Assembly (NCBI RefSeq): GCF_017876675.1
Contig: NZ_JAGIOI010000001.1
Span: forward strand, 2,604,001 to 2,668,000
Source of the DNA: Arthrobacter stackebrandtii
GTDB lineage: Bacteria; Actinomycetota; Actinomycetes; Actinomycetales; Micrococcaceae
Reading direction: 5' to 3'
Length of the DNA stretch: 64,000 nt
The translations under genes were made by a program, and so were the position numbers. Within the stretch, counting starts at the first letter, position 1. Each line of letters opens with the position of its first letter. The notes beneath the pieces were generated by a model. It ran no database searches. It was not told the DNA's origin and saw only the letters and a program-made list of their open reading frames with translations. Shown here one piece after another: positions 16,513-24,998 of the stretch.

Positions 16513-17499
16513 TTAAAGCAGTTCCGCGCGCAGGTCAGCTGCGGACTTGGGGGACAGGAGGCCAGGGGCCACGTCGAACACCGTCTTGGCGCCGAACTGG
16601 CCGGAAGCGCTCATGCGGTGCACGGCGCGGGCGTAGGCCACCAGCACGCTGGAGGTGAACTCCGGGTTGCTCTCCAAGGCGAGCGAGTACTCGACGACCT
16701 GGGCGTGGCCGTCGGTGGTGTTGCCGCTGCGAATGACAAAACCGCCGTGCGGCATGGCTGAGTGGTCGCGGGCCAGCTCCTCGGCGGTGATGAAGTTGAC
16801 CGTGGTGTCGTACTGGTCAAAGTAGTGCGGCATGCCCACGATCTCGGCGCGGACGGCCTCCTCGGAGGCGCCCTCCGCCAGGACAACGAAGCATTCGCGG
16901 GTGTGCTTCTGGCGCGTGGAAAGCTCAGGACGCGAGCCGCTGCGGACCTCTGCAATGGCGGCCTCGGACGGCAGCGTGTACTGCACGCCGCCTGCAACGC
17001 CGGCCACGCGGCGGATGGCATCCGAATGGCCCTGGCTCAGGCCGCGGCCCCAGAACGTGTAGGTGTCGCCGTCGGGCAGCAGCGCCTCGCCGTAGACGCG
17101 GTTGATGGAGAACATGCCCGGGTCCCAGCCGGCGGAGATGAGCGCCGTCTTCCGTGCCGCCTGGGCGGGGGCGTCCACAGAAGCGAAGTACTCCGGGATG
17201 CGGGCGTGCGTGTCAAAGCTGTCCACCGTGTTGAACAGGGCGGCCAGTGCTGGGCCCTGCTCCGGGAGGTCGGACTTGGAACCGCCGCACAGGATCAAGA
17301 CGTCAACATCGCCCGCGTGGCCGGCCAGCTCATCCATGGAGAATACCGGCGCGCCCGCGTTCAGCGGAACCAGATCGGAGGGGTCGCGGCGGGTGTAAAT
17401 GCCTACCAGGGCCATGTCCGCGTTCTTGGCAATCGCTGCCTCAACCCCGCGGCCCAGGTTTCCGTAACCGGCAATTCCAATGCGAATCGGCGCGCTCAT
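16513..17499 (-). CDS. ddh: meso-Diaminopimelate D-dehydrogenase
   Basis: About 328 residues. The N-terminal Rossmann motif GIAGYGNLGRGVE (near residue 7) is followed by family segments ILCGGSKSDLP, FDTHARIPEYF, SAGWDPGMFSINR and FWGRGLSQGHSDAIR, which match NADP-dependent Ddh of Corynebacterium and Bacillus-type enzymes. It makes meso-diaminopimelate in one step from tetrahydrodipicolinate, or runs in reverse, for lysine and peptidoglycan supply. GGAG lies five bases before the ATG at 17499, so that start is preferred over the ATG five codons earlier. Confidence 0.92.
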   Translation of the reverse strand: MSAPIRIGIAGYGNLGRGVEAAIAKNADMALVGIYTRRDPSDLVPLNAGAPVFSMDELAGHAGDVDVLILCGGSKSDLPEQGPALAALFNTVDSFDTHARIPEYFASVDAPAQAARKTALISAGWDPGMFSINRVYGEALLPDGDTYTFWGRGLSQGHSDAIRRVAGVAGGVQYTLPSEAAIAEVRSGSRPELSTRQKHTRECFVVLAEGASEEAVRAEIVGMPHYFDQYDTTVNFITAEELARDHSAMPHGGFVIRSGNTTDGHAQVVEYSLALESNPEFTSSVLVAYARAVHRMSASGQFGAKTVFDVAPGLLSPKSAADLRAELL

Positions 17500-17653
17500 C
17501 TTTTCTCCATCCAATCATTGGGCCGCTCCTCGGCGGCGGCCGCTTTCACTATCGATAACGGTACAGTCTGCCGTGGTGCCGGTGCACAGCGGGACCGGCG
17601 GCCGGACGCGGCGGCCGGGGGCCGGCGTCGTGCATGGAAAGCGCGGCAAACCG

Positions 17654-17683
17654 TTGACATGCAAGTGACTGCTTGCCTATGGT
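17654..17683 (+). promoter_or_regulatory. Leaderless promoter of the ArsR-VOC pair with an inverted repeat
   Basis: TTGACA (17654-17659) and TATGGT (17678-17683) are spaced 18 bases; the GTG start is seven bases downstream. GCAAG-N6-CTTGC lies in the spacer and is a likely ArsR autoregulatory operator. Confidence 0.6.
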
Positions 17684-17689
17684 TGTCGT

Positions 17690-18016
17690 GTGGCAGATGT
17701 TTTCAAGGCCCTGGCCGATCCCACCCGGCGGATCATTCTCGATGAGCTGGCCGAGCGGGACGGGCAGACGCTCTTTGAGATCTGCACGCGCCTGCTCATG
17801 AAACACGGGCTGGCGTCGTCGCGGCAGGCGGTTTCACAGCACTTGGACGTGCTGGAATCGGCCGGGCTCGTTGAAACCATGCGTGAGGGACGCTACAAAT
17901 TCCATTACATCAACACCGCCCCGCTGGAACCGATCGTTGAGCGGTGGCTGGACAAATCCAAACCCAACGGAAGAAGGCACCCCGATGAGAATCCACCTGA
18001 CAAGCGTGTTCGTTGA
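17690..18016 (+). CDS. ArsR-family transcriptional regulator
   Basis: 108 residues with a GTG start and no leader. Winged-helix sequence VFKALADPTRRIILDELAERDGQTLFEIC is followed by the recognition helix SSRQAVSQHLDVLESAGLV, typical of ArsR/SdpR-type regulators. No clear metal-binding Cys cluster is seen. It overlaps the next gene, a VOC protein, by 32 bases in another frame; ArsR-VOC pairs of this kind are common in actinobacteria and presumably respond to the VOC substrate. Confidence 0.88.
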   Translation: MADVFKALADPTRRIILDELAERDGQTLFEICTRLLMKHGLASSRQAVSQHLDVLESAGLVETMREGRYKFHYINTAPLEPIVERWLDKSKPNGRRHPDENPPDKRVR

Positions 18017-18374
18017 CGACCAGGCGAAGGCGCTGGCCTTCTACACCGAAAAGCTGGGATTCGTGGTCAAGGACGACGTCCCGATCGGCGCCGACCGCTG
18101 GTTGACCGTCGCCGCCGCGGAGGACCCGGACGGCACAAGGCTGTTGCTGGAACCCAGCGGCCACCCCGCCGTGAAGCCGTTCAAGGACGCTCTCGTGGCG
18201 GACGGCATCCCGGCCACCCAGTTCGCCGTGGAGGACGTCCAGGCTGAGTACGACCGGCTCGTGGGCCTCGGCGTGCGCTTCACGCAGGACCCCATGGCGA
18301 TGGGCCCGGTCACCACCGCGGTGTTCGACGACACCTGCGGCAACCTCATCCAGATCGCGCACATGGCCGGCTGA
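17985..18374 (+). CDS. VOC-family protein co-transcribed with ArsR regulator
   Basis: 129 residues in a single VOC fold: MRIHLTSVFVDDQAKALAFYTEKLGFVVKDD at the N-terminus and VFDDTCGNLIQIAHM at the C-terminus. AAGAAGG precedes the ATG at 17985. The overlap with the ArsR gene implies coupled translation. The substrate is not evident. Confidence 0.88.
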   Translation: MRIHLTSVFVDDQAKALAFYTEKLGFVVKDDVPIGADRWLTVAAAEDPDGTRLLLEPSGHPAVKPFKDALVADGIPATQFAVEDVQAEYDRLVGLGVRFTQDPMAMGPVTTAVFDDTCGNLIQIAHMAG

Positions 18375-18384
18375 TTTTTCCCAT

Positions 18385-18425
18385 GCACGACGGCGGACGG
18401 CGGCTTGCGCTGCCGTCCGCCGTGC
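18385..18425. terminator. Bidirectional hairpin between convergent genes
   Basis: CGGCGGACGGC (18391-18401) pairs with GCCGTCCGCCG, followed by TGC, ending at 18425. It lies between the stops of the VOC gene and the dienelactone-hydrolase-like gene. The left arm starts with GCACGACGGCGG, a motif also seen at 9451, 19845 and 16499 (reverse). Confidence 0.55.
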
Positions 18426-18452
18426 ACCGGGCTGCTTCGGGAAGGCGCCGGG

Positions 18453-19200
18453 CTATAGCGCGCCGGGCCGTTCGGCCAGGAAGTCCAGGGCCTCCCGCCA
18501 TGATGCCCGGGCGGCGTCTGAGCGGTACATGGGCGGGTTGCTGTCGTTGAAGAAGGCATGCCCGGCGCCCGGGAACACCGTGGGACGGAAGTCGACGCCC
18601 GCCTCTGCCATGCGCTCCGACAACACCGGCAGCGCCTCCATGAGCCGGGCGTCGTCGGCTCCGTAAAAGGCCAGGACCGGGCAGGCAATGGTGGCAAGCT
18701 CCGTCACGGGGTATTCGGCATGGCCGTAAAACGGGATGGCGCCGGCCAGCCGCGGTTCCGCAACTGCCAGGGCAAAGGCGTAGGTCCCGCCAAAACAGAA
18801 GCCCATTGCGGACGTCCGGCCGGCACCCCTCCGGCGTAACGTCCAAGTAGTTGAAGACCGCCGCCAGCCCGGCCATGACCCTGGCCGCACTGTCCGGCGA
18901 ATTCACCGGCGCCATGGCTGCACGGATGGTCGGCTGGATGCCGTCGCGCGCAGCAGGGTCGGCTCGCCGCTCGCCGAGCTCCGCCATCAGCACCGCGTCC
19001 AGGCCCGCCAGTGCCATGACATCGGGGGCCACGGCCAAGAACCCTTCTGCGGCGAGACGGTCCGCAACGTCCTTGATGTGCGGCACCAGACCCCATATCT
19101 CGTGGACCACCAGCACGGCACCCCGCGCCGGCCCAGGCGGATCCGCCCGATATGCCTGGAAGGATTGCCCTGCCGCCGTGAACTCAATCATCGTTCCCAT
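18453..19200 (-). pseudogene. Dienelactone hydrolase family gene broken by a +1 frameshift
   Basis: Two overlapping minus-strand frames together make one DLH-type alpha/beta hydrolase. The 5' frame carries AVLVVHEIWGLVPHIKDVADRLA and AVFNYLDVTPEG; the 3' frame carries the nucleophile motif GFCFGG, then YGADD (acid) and GAGHAFFND (His). The join falls at the run of four C at 18826-18829 (G on the coding strand); one base fewer would restore a single frame of about 248 codons. Catalytic residues are otherwise intact, so this is either a recent mutation or a base-calling error. Confidence 0.8.
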
Positions 19201-19293
19201 GGGCCAACACTGGCACCGTTGGCTGGGCGGCGCCAGTGAAATCTCGCCGCCCGCCCTGCGAGCCCCGGGGCGGGCCTGGTGAAAACCGGCCGG

Positions 19294-19743
19294 CTACCCC
19301 GCTGTGCGCGCAGTGATTTCCTGCACCAGCGGCGCGGGCTCCGCCACCACGGCGGAGACGAACGTCCCGTTCTTCAGTGTCACCTGGATGCCGCAGCCGT
19401 CCCGGTTGACCAGCACAACACCGCCGGCCGGCTTGCGCAGCCCCCAGCCGCCCTGCTCCTGCGGGTCCAGCTCCACTTCGGCCACGGATGCGATGTCGGC
19501 AAAGGCCACGGTCCGCCAGAACAGGGGCCACCAGACAAACTCCACGCCGGCTCCCGCCACGCGGACACGGCTCCAGCAAAACGACGCCACGATCGTGCAG
19601 AAGGCAGGAACCACACCCGTCAAAATGAACCACAGCCCCAGGTCCCGCACCTCCGCCAGCGCGTACGACGCCAGGAACGCCACCCCTGCCGCAAGCAGGA
19701 TCCAGCGGATGGGCCGGGGCAGGAAGACACGCTCTGAAGTCAT
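19294..19743 (-). CDS. Membrane protein with two N-terminal helices, PH-like C-terminal domain
   Basis: About 149 residues. Two hydrophobic stretches (IRWILLAAGVAFLASYALA and LWFILTGVVPAFCTIVASF) are followed by a soluble beta-rich part (VAFADIASVAEVELDPQEQGG, KPAGGVVLVNRDGCGIQVTL) resembling the small PH-like domains of actinobacterial DUF3093-type proteins. Function is unknown. AAGG lies upstream of the ATG at 19743; an ATG 13 codons earlier is a less supported alternative. Confidence 0.6.
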   Translation of the reverse strand: MTSERVFLPRPIRWILLAAGVAFLASYALAEVRDLGLWFILTGVVPAFCTIVASFCWSRVRVAGAGVEFVWWPLFWRTVAFADIASVAEVELDPQEQGGWGLRKPAGGVVLVNRDGCGIQVTLKNGTFVSAVVAEPAPLVQEITARTAG

Positions 19744-19904
19744 GGGTACAGCCTTGGGTTGGCAGGAAAAGTACCTGTCCACCCCATCACGGCCGCCGCG
19801 AAAGGGCGAATCGCCGCCCTGCTAATCCGGCGCACCCCTTAAAAGCACGACGGCGGGACCCACCTGTGCGTTTCCGGCCGCGCACAGCTGGGATCCGCAC
19901 CGTT

Positions 19905-19985
19905 CTGTTCTGCGCAGCGCCAGGGGTCGGCATGGCGCAGGGCACTGTTCTGCGCCATGCCGCGCTTTCACATTGCGCAGAACAG
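19905..19985. repeat. Nested inverted-repeat element (REP-like)
   Basis: The inner arms GGCATGGCGCAG (19929-19940) and CTGCGCCATGCC (19950-19961) form a perfect 12-bp stem with a 9-base loop. The outer arms CTGTTCTGCGCA (19905-19916) and TGCGCAGAACAG (19974-19985) are also a perfect 12-bp inverted pair. CTGTTCTGCGC occurs a third time at 19945. The element sits in the 19744-20103 gap, which otherwise holds no gene, just before the ABC-F gene. Confidence 0.75.
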
Positions 19986-20103
19986 GACGCTCCCACGTGC
20001 CGCGGGTCCGATCGCCGGGCGGGGCCCCTCTCGGAACCGCCAGCTAAACTTGGTCTGGGTGTTTTCCCTGCCCCGCCTGCCTGCAATCTGAAGGACCACA
20101 CCC

Positions 20104-21690
20104 ATGAGCTTGATCCGCCTCAATGACGTTTCCGTGCGCTTCGACAAGGTACAGGTGCTGCGCGAGGCATTTTTCAAGCTGGAGGCGGGGGACCGGGTGG
20201 GCCTGATTGGGCGCAACGGTTCCGGAAAGTCCACGCTGCTCAAGCTCGTGATGGATCAGATCGAGCCCGACACGGGCACCGTCAGCGTGGAACTGGGCAC
20301 GAAGATCGGCTACTTCTCACAGTTCTCCGAGCTCAACGGCGCGCAGACCATCCTTGAAGTGCTCGAGGACGTCTTTGCGCACGTCAAGGAGATCGAGGCC
20401 GAGCTCGCGGAAATTGATGCGGCGCTGGGCGCGGACCCGGGCGAGGCCGAGATGGACACGCTCATCCACCGCCAGTCCGAGCTGTTTGCCGACATGGAAC
20501 GGCTGGACGGCTGGGACTACCAGCGCTCCATCGACAAGGTCCTGACCACGCTCGGCTTCAACGAGGCCCACCGTGTCTGCCCCATCGATGACCTGTCCGG
20601 CGGCTGGCGCAACCGTGCCGCACTGGCGAAGATCCTGCTTGAGGCCCCGGACGTCCTGCTGCTCGATGAGCCCACCAACTACCTTGACGTGGCCGGCGTG
20701 GAATGGCTGGAGGGCTGGTTCAAGAACTTCCAGGGCGCGGCGATCATCGTCTCGCACGATCGGAAATTCCTGGATTCAGTGGTCACGCGCATCATCGAGG
20801 TGGAGAACTTCCACCTGCACGAATACCCCGGCAGCTTCAGCGAATACGTGGTGGCCAAGCAGTTCCGGCTCAAGACCCTCGAGAGCCAGTTCGTGCACGA
20901 ATCCGAGCTGCTCGCGTTTGAGGCAGAGGGGATCTCCGACCGGCGGGAGGCTGCCAAGGCTGCGTCGAAGGGGCTCGATTCAAAGCTGTCGAAGATCAAG
21001 AAATCCCGTGCGCCGCGCCCCGTGGACAAGATCATCACCGAAATTTACGGCGGGCTGCACGTCAAGGATGTGCTGTGCCGGGTGGAATCGCTGAGCAAGT
21101 CGTACGGGGACCGGACCCTGTTCAGCGACCTCAGCTTTGAGATCCGCCGCGGCAACCGGATTGTGGTGCTGGGCTCCAACGGCTCCGGCAAGTCCACGCT
21201 GCTGCGTGCCCTCACTGGTGAGGAGCCGGCCGATTCCGGCCACGTCACGTGGGCCAAGGGCGGCGGGCTGGTCTCCTACAACCAGGTCCTGGACGATCTG
21301 GACGCGGACGACACCGTCACCCACGCCGTCAACGCCATGCCCGATTCGCTGGCCCTGACGGCCACCAAGAAGTCGGTCAACCGCTTCCTGGCCATGTTCC
21401 AGTTCTCCGAGGCGGACCTGAAGCAGCGCATCGGCGCCCTCTCCGGCGGCCAGCGCGCCCGCGTCGCCATGGCCCAGTGCCTGCTCTCCGGCGCTTCGGT
21501 CCTGGTGCTCGATGAACCCACCAACCACCTGGACATGTCCAGCACCCAGGTCATGGAGCGCGCGCTCATCCACTTCCCGGGTGCCGTCCTGGTGGTCAGC
21601 CACGACCGCTTCTTCACCGACAAGATCGCCAACCGCCGCCTCGTCTTCAACCCCGACGCCCCCGGCACCATCGACGTCCACATGGGCTGA
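20104..21690 (+). CDS. ABC-F family ATPase
   Basis: 528 residues with two ABC domains and no membrane segments. Walker A motifs are GRNGSGKST (near 38) and GSNGSGKST (near 358); signatures are LSGGWRNR and LSGGQRAR; Walker B motifs are LLLDEPTNYLD and LVLDEPTNHLD, each followed by SHDR. The linker (near 250-320) is charged and helical (P-site tRNA interaction motif region). ABC-F proteins bind ribosomes and adjust translation or give antibiotic protection; Uup/EttA-type housekeeping versus resistance type cannot be decided here. Confidence 0.92.
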   Translation: MSLIRLNDVSVRFDKVQVLREAFFKLEAGDRVGLIGRNGSGKSTLLKLVMDQIEPDTGTVSVELGTKIGYFSQFSELNGAQTILEVLEDVFAHVKEIEAELAEIDAALGADPGEAEMDTLIHRQSELFADMERLDGWDYQRSIDKVLTTLGFNEAHRVCPIDDLSGGWRNRAALAKILLEAPDVLLLDEPTNYLDVAGVEWLEGWFKNFQGAAIIVSHDRKFLDSVVTRIIEVENFHLHEYPGSFSEYVVAKQFRLKTLESQFVHESELLAFEAEGISDRREAAKAASKGLDSKLSKIKKSRAPRPVDKIITEIYGGLHVKDVLCRVESLSKSYGDRTLFSDLSFEIRRGNRIVVLGSNGSGKSTLLRALTGEEPADSGHVTWAKGGGLVSYNQVLDDLDADDTVTHAVNAMPDSLALTATKKSVNRFLAMFQFSEADLKQRIGALSGGQRARVAMAQCLLSGASVLVLDEPTNHLDMSSTQVMERALIHFPGAVLVVSHDRFFTDKIANRRLVFNPDAPGTIDVHMG

Positions 21691-21882
21691 TCCTGCCAAC
21701 CCTCGGGCACCTTCCCGAGCGGATCCTGCAACCCGCCTCCGGTGCGGAACGGCTCCGGGCCCGCCTGCCTTCCGGGCTAAACGCGGTTGGCCAAATGGAC
21801 AGTTGTGCCCGGCGGCAGGCGGATCAGGTAGGGCGCGCGGGCGTGGCGCGTTAGGCTGAAGGCAACCAACGTCAGGGAGCCC

Positions 21883-23838
21883 ATGTTTCGTCGCGTCACT
21901 GTTTACTTGCTTGCCTTCGGCCTTATTTTTGGCATGACGGCCTGTTCCCCCAAGGATGACGGGACCGCAACAGCCGCCGCCCTGGCCTCGGCGTTGTCCA
22001 GCCACACCGTGGGGGACCTCCGCTTCAACGTGGCCGGGACCGAGGTCCAGAAGGAGCTCACCGGGCTCGCAGAAAGCATTGCCCCGTCCTGGCCGGACGT
22101 AAAGGTCAGCAAGCTGGAAGTCACCGACGACACCGCCCGCATTTCGCTGGACTACACCTGGAAATTCCCTGACACCGAGAAGCAGTGGACCTACGCCACG
22201 GGCGCCGACATGAAGCGCGACGGCGACGGCTGGACCATCACCTGGACCCCTGAAATGGTCCAGCCCGAACTCAAGGCCGGCGACCGCTTCAAGCTGGCAA
22301 CCAGTTCCGGCCAGCGCGCCCAGATCCTCGCCGCAGACGGTGAGGCCATCGTCAAGGAACGTCCCGTGAAAATCGTGGGCATCAACAAGGACGGGCTCAG
22401 CGAAGCCGACGCCGAGACCTCCGCGAAGGAACTGGCTGCGGTCCTGGAAATTGACCCGCAGGCCTACGCGGACAAGGTCAAGGCCTACGGCCCGGTGGCC
22501 TTCGTTGACGCGATCACACTCCGCGAGGAGGCCTTCAGCGCGCTCGACCAGGACCGGCTCAACGCCATCAAGGGCGTCCTGGCGCAGCCGTCCACCATGG
22601 CGCTGGCACCGTCCCGCACCTTCGCCCAGGCCATCCTCGGCTCCGTGCATGACGCCACGGCCGAGGACATTGCCAACTCCGAGGGCAAGGTTGTCGCCGG
22701 GGACGTCGTCGGATCCGGCGGCCTGCAGGGATCGTTCAACACACAGCTGGCAGGCACCCGCGGGATGTCAGTCTCCCTGGTCCCCGCCCCTGAAACCGTT
22801 GCTGCCACCGAGGGTGCCACGGATCCTGCCACGGACGACGCCGGGAACGCGCCTGCCGATGGCACGTCAGCCCAGAAGGTGCTCTTCTCGAGCGATCCCG
22901 TGGACGGCACCGATGTGAAGACCACCTTGGTGCCGAGCCTGCAAAACGCCGCAGAGGATGCACTGGCCGGGGTGAAGTCGCCGAGTTCAATCGTTGTCAT
23001 GCGCCCCTCCACCGGTGCCATCCTGGCGGCGGCCAACGGCCCCGACAGCCAGGGCTACAACACGGCGTTCCTTGGCCAATACGCGCCCGGGTCGACGTTC
23101 AAGATTGCAACGTCGCTGGGCCTGCTCCGGCAGGGCATGACACCGGAATCGACGGTGAACTGTTCCACGGAGTACATTGCCGACGGCAAGAAGTTCCTCA
23201 ACGCCCCCGGCTACGCACCCGAGGCGACCGGTGAAGTGTCCCTGACAACCGCCGTCGCGCATTCATGCAACACAGCTTTTGTTTCACAATTCGAGACCCT
23301 GCCGCAGGACAAGCTGGCGGACGCGGCCGGTGCCCTGGGGATCGGGATGGAGAACGACCTTGGGCTGGAGTCCTACTCCGGCATGGTCCCGCGGGATTCG
23401 ACCGGGACTGAGCACGCCGCCTCGATGATCGGGCAGGGCAAGGTGCAGGTGTCACCGCTGTACATGGCCGCGCTGATGTCTGCCGTGGTGAAGGGCGGGA
23501 CCGTTGCTCCCGTGCTGGTGGACGGCCATGACGGCAAGGCCAAGCCGGCTGAAGGCGCCGCGCTGACGGACAAGGAAGCAGGGGAGCTGCGCACCATGAT
23601 GCGTGCCGTGGTCACCGACGGGTACCTGGACAACCTGGCGGACCTGCCGGGAGCCGAGGCCATCGGCAAAACGGGAACGGCCGAATACGGCACCGACAAT
23701 CCGCCGCGGACGCACTCGTGGGTCATCGCTGCGCAGGGTGACGTGGCCGTCGCCATCTTCGTTGAAGACGGGGATCTTGGAGCCGTCACGGGCGGCCCGC
23801 TGGCCAGGACGATGCTCGCCGCGGCGGCCGCCGGGTAG
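21883..23838 (+). CDS. Penicillin-binding transpeptidase lipoprotein with MecA-N-type domain
   Basis: 651 residues. The N-terminus has a hydrophobic signal and lipobox MTAC at about residue 18-21. Residues about 30-140 resemble the NTF2-like MecA_N domain, then a dimerisation domain, then a transpeptidase domain with SxxK (STFK, near 405), SxN (SCN, near 460) and KTG (near 595). It should cross-link peptidoglycan outside the membrane. Class B PBPs with a MecA_N domain can have low beta-lactam affinity, but that is not shown by sequence alone. Upstream is a TTAGGCT -10-like box and a GGGAG ribosome-binding site. Confidence 0.9.
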   Translation: MFRRVTVYLLAFGLIFGMTACSPKDDGTATAAALASALSSHTVGDLRFNVAGTEVQKELTGLAESIAPSWPDVKVSKLEVTDDTARISLDYTWKFPDTEKQWTYATGADMKRDGDGWTITWTPEMVQPELKAGDRFKLATSSGQRAQILAADGEAIVKERPVKIVGINKDGLSEADAETSAKELAAVLEIDPQAYADKVKAYGPVAFVDAITLREEAFSALDQDRLNAIKGVLAQPSTMALAPSRTFAQAILGSVHDATAEDIANSEGKVVAGDVVGSGGLQGSFNTQLAGTRGMSVSLVPAPETVAATEGATDPATDDAGNAPADGTSAQKVLFSSDPVDGTDVKTTLVPSLQNAAEDALAGVKSPSSIVVMRPSTGAILAAANGPDSQGYNTAFLGQYAPGSTFKIATSLGLLRQGMTPESTVNCSTEYIADGKKFLNAPGYAPEATGEVSLTTAVAHSCNTAFVSQFETLPQDKLADAAGALGIGMENDLGLESYSGMVPRDSTGTEHAASMIGQGKVQVSPLYMAALMSAVVKGGTVAPVLVDGHDGKAKPAEGAALTDKEAGELRTMMRAVVTDGYLDNLADLPGAEAIGKTGTAEYGTDNPPRTHSWVIAAQGDVAVAIFVEDGDLGAVTGGPLARTMLAAAAAG

Positions 23839-24009
23839 AGCCGCCTGGCAGCAAACCCGGGGGTCTGCAGCCCCGGGACCGGGGCCGAAACCGCCTGACG
23901 GCGGGAATGTTGTGCCGGACCGGGGGCCTTTCTGCCCCTTTTGGCTTAGGCTGGCCTTGGAACAACCGACGCGGAGCATCGCGTTCCGCCCGACGGCAAA
24001 GGCAGCGCC

Positions 24010-24471
24010 ATGCGTAGTTCGGATATTGCCAATGTAAGTTTCGCCACGACCAGGCTGCATGAAGGCTATGCAATTCCTGAAGTGGATGCGTTTCTGAAAA
24101 CGGTTCGCAACGCGATCCGGAAATGGGAAGCGGGGGAGCGGGGCGGGCTGGTTGCCGTGGATGTTGTCAACGCGCGGTTCACGCCCGTCAAGTTCTTCAA
24201 GGCCTATAACGAGATGCAGGTGGACGACTTCCTCGATGAGGTGGTGGCGACACTTGCGGCCTACGAATCAGCGACTGAACCGGACGGCGGCGCCGGGGAG
24301 GCGCCGGGGCCGGACGGCACGCCGGCAGCAAGTGCTGAACCTGAGACGGACGCGGAGCCGGAGGCCAGTGCTGCAGCCGAGACGGACGCGGAGCCGGAGG
24401 CAACGCCCGAGGCGAAACCGGACGCCGGCCCGGGCCGGGCGTCAGATTCCGGCAACGCGGCCAAGGACTAG
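24010..24471 (+). CDS. DivIVA-domain protein with acidic repeat tail
   Basis: 153 residues. The DivIVA-like start FATTRLHEGYAIPEVDAFL is followed by a second related segment (RFTPVKFFKAYNEMQVDDFLDEVVATL), then an Ala/Glu/Pro tail with repeated ETDAEPEA units. DivIVA-domain proteins in actinobacteria organise polar growth and septation; this short form may be an accessory partner. The gene has a TTAGGCT box about 70 bases upstream. Confidence 0.82.
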   Translation: MRSSDIANVSFATTRLHEGYAIPEVDAFLKTVRNAIRKWEAGERGGLVAVDVVNARFTPVKFFKAYNEMQVDDFLDEVVATLAAYESATEPDGGAGEAPGPDGTPAASAEPETDAEPEASAAAETDAEPEATPEAKPDAGPGRASDSGNAAKD

Positions 24472-24472
24472 C

Positions 24473-24943
24473 TCATGCCGCGCCGGCAACCCAGCCATCC
24501 GGCGTCGTCCCGCTCTCCAGAAAGTCCAGCAGTTCCCCGCCTGCTTCGGCGCCGAGTATCCCGTCCGCCTGCGTGTAGATGATGGGCTCTTCCTTGGAGT
24601 TGTGGTCGTCGAGCAGCGACAGCAGTTCCAGGCAGGCCTGGCGCACGGCGGCCGTGTCCGCGGAAGGAAGCAGCGACTCGACGGTGTCCATCTGGCGCCA
24701 GAGCATGCCGTGTTCGCGCAGCATGACGAAGATGGGGCCCATGAGCCCGGCTGTCTTCAACGGCGGGAAGAGGAACTCCTCCTCGAGATAGATGTGGCGG
24801 CGGAGACCGGACAGTGCGGCTGTGAGCGGCGCCGGATCGGGCGGGGTGCCGCCGGCGTCGAGCGCCGCCACAAACTGTTCAATTCCGCCGTCGATCTCCC
24901 GGTGTTCAATCTCGAGGGCCTGGCCCAACGTCGGCGCAACCAC
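24473..24943 (-). CDS. Hemerythrin-domain protein
   Basis: About 156 residues with a four-helix hemerythrin pattern: HREID, LRRHIYLEEEFLFPPL, MLREHGMLW and LDDHNSKEEPIIY supply the expected His/Glu metal ligands. Such proteins bind a di-iron site for oxygen, NO or redox sensing, or iron handling. The GTG at 24943 is preferred: AAGGAG lies five bases upstream; a TTG five codons earlier is the alternative. Confidence 0.82.
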   Translation of the reverse strand: MVAPTLGQALEIEHREIDGGIEQFVAALDAGGTPPDPAPLTAALSGLRRHIYLEEEFLFPPLKTAGLMGPIFVMLREHGMLWRQMDTVESLLPSADTAAVRQACLELLSLLDDHNSKEEPIIYTQADGILGAEAGGELLDFLESGTTPDGWVAGAA

Positions 24944-24998
24944 GGTGACTCCTTGCAATGGGGAATGGTCCTTTCAGGCTACTCCCTTGCCGGCCGGG

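Noticed and set aside
20980-22650. 556-codon minus frame
   Set aside because: Antisense to the ABC-F and PBP genes.
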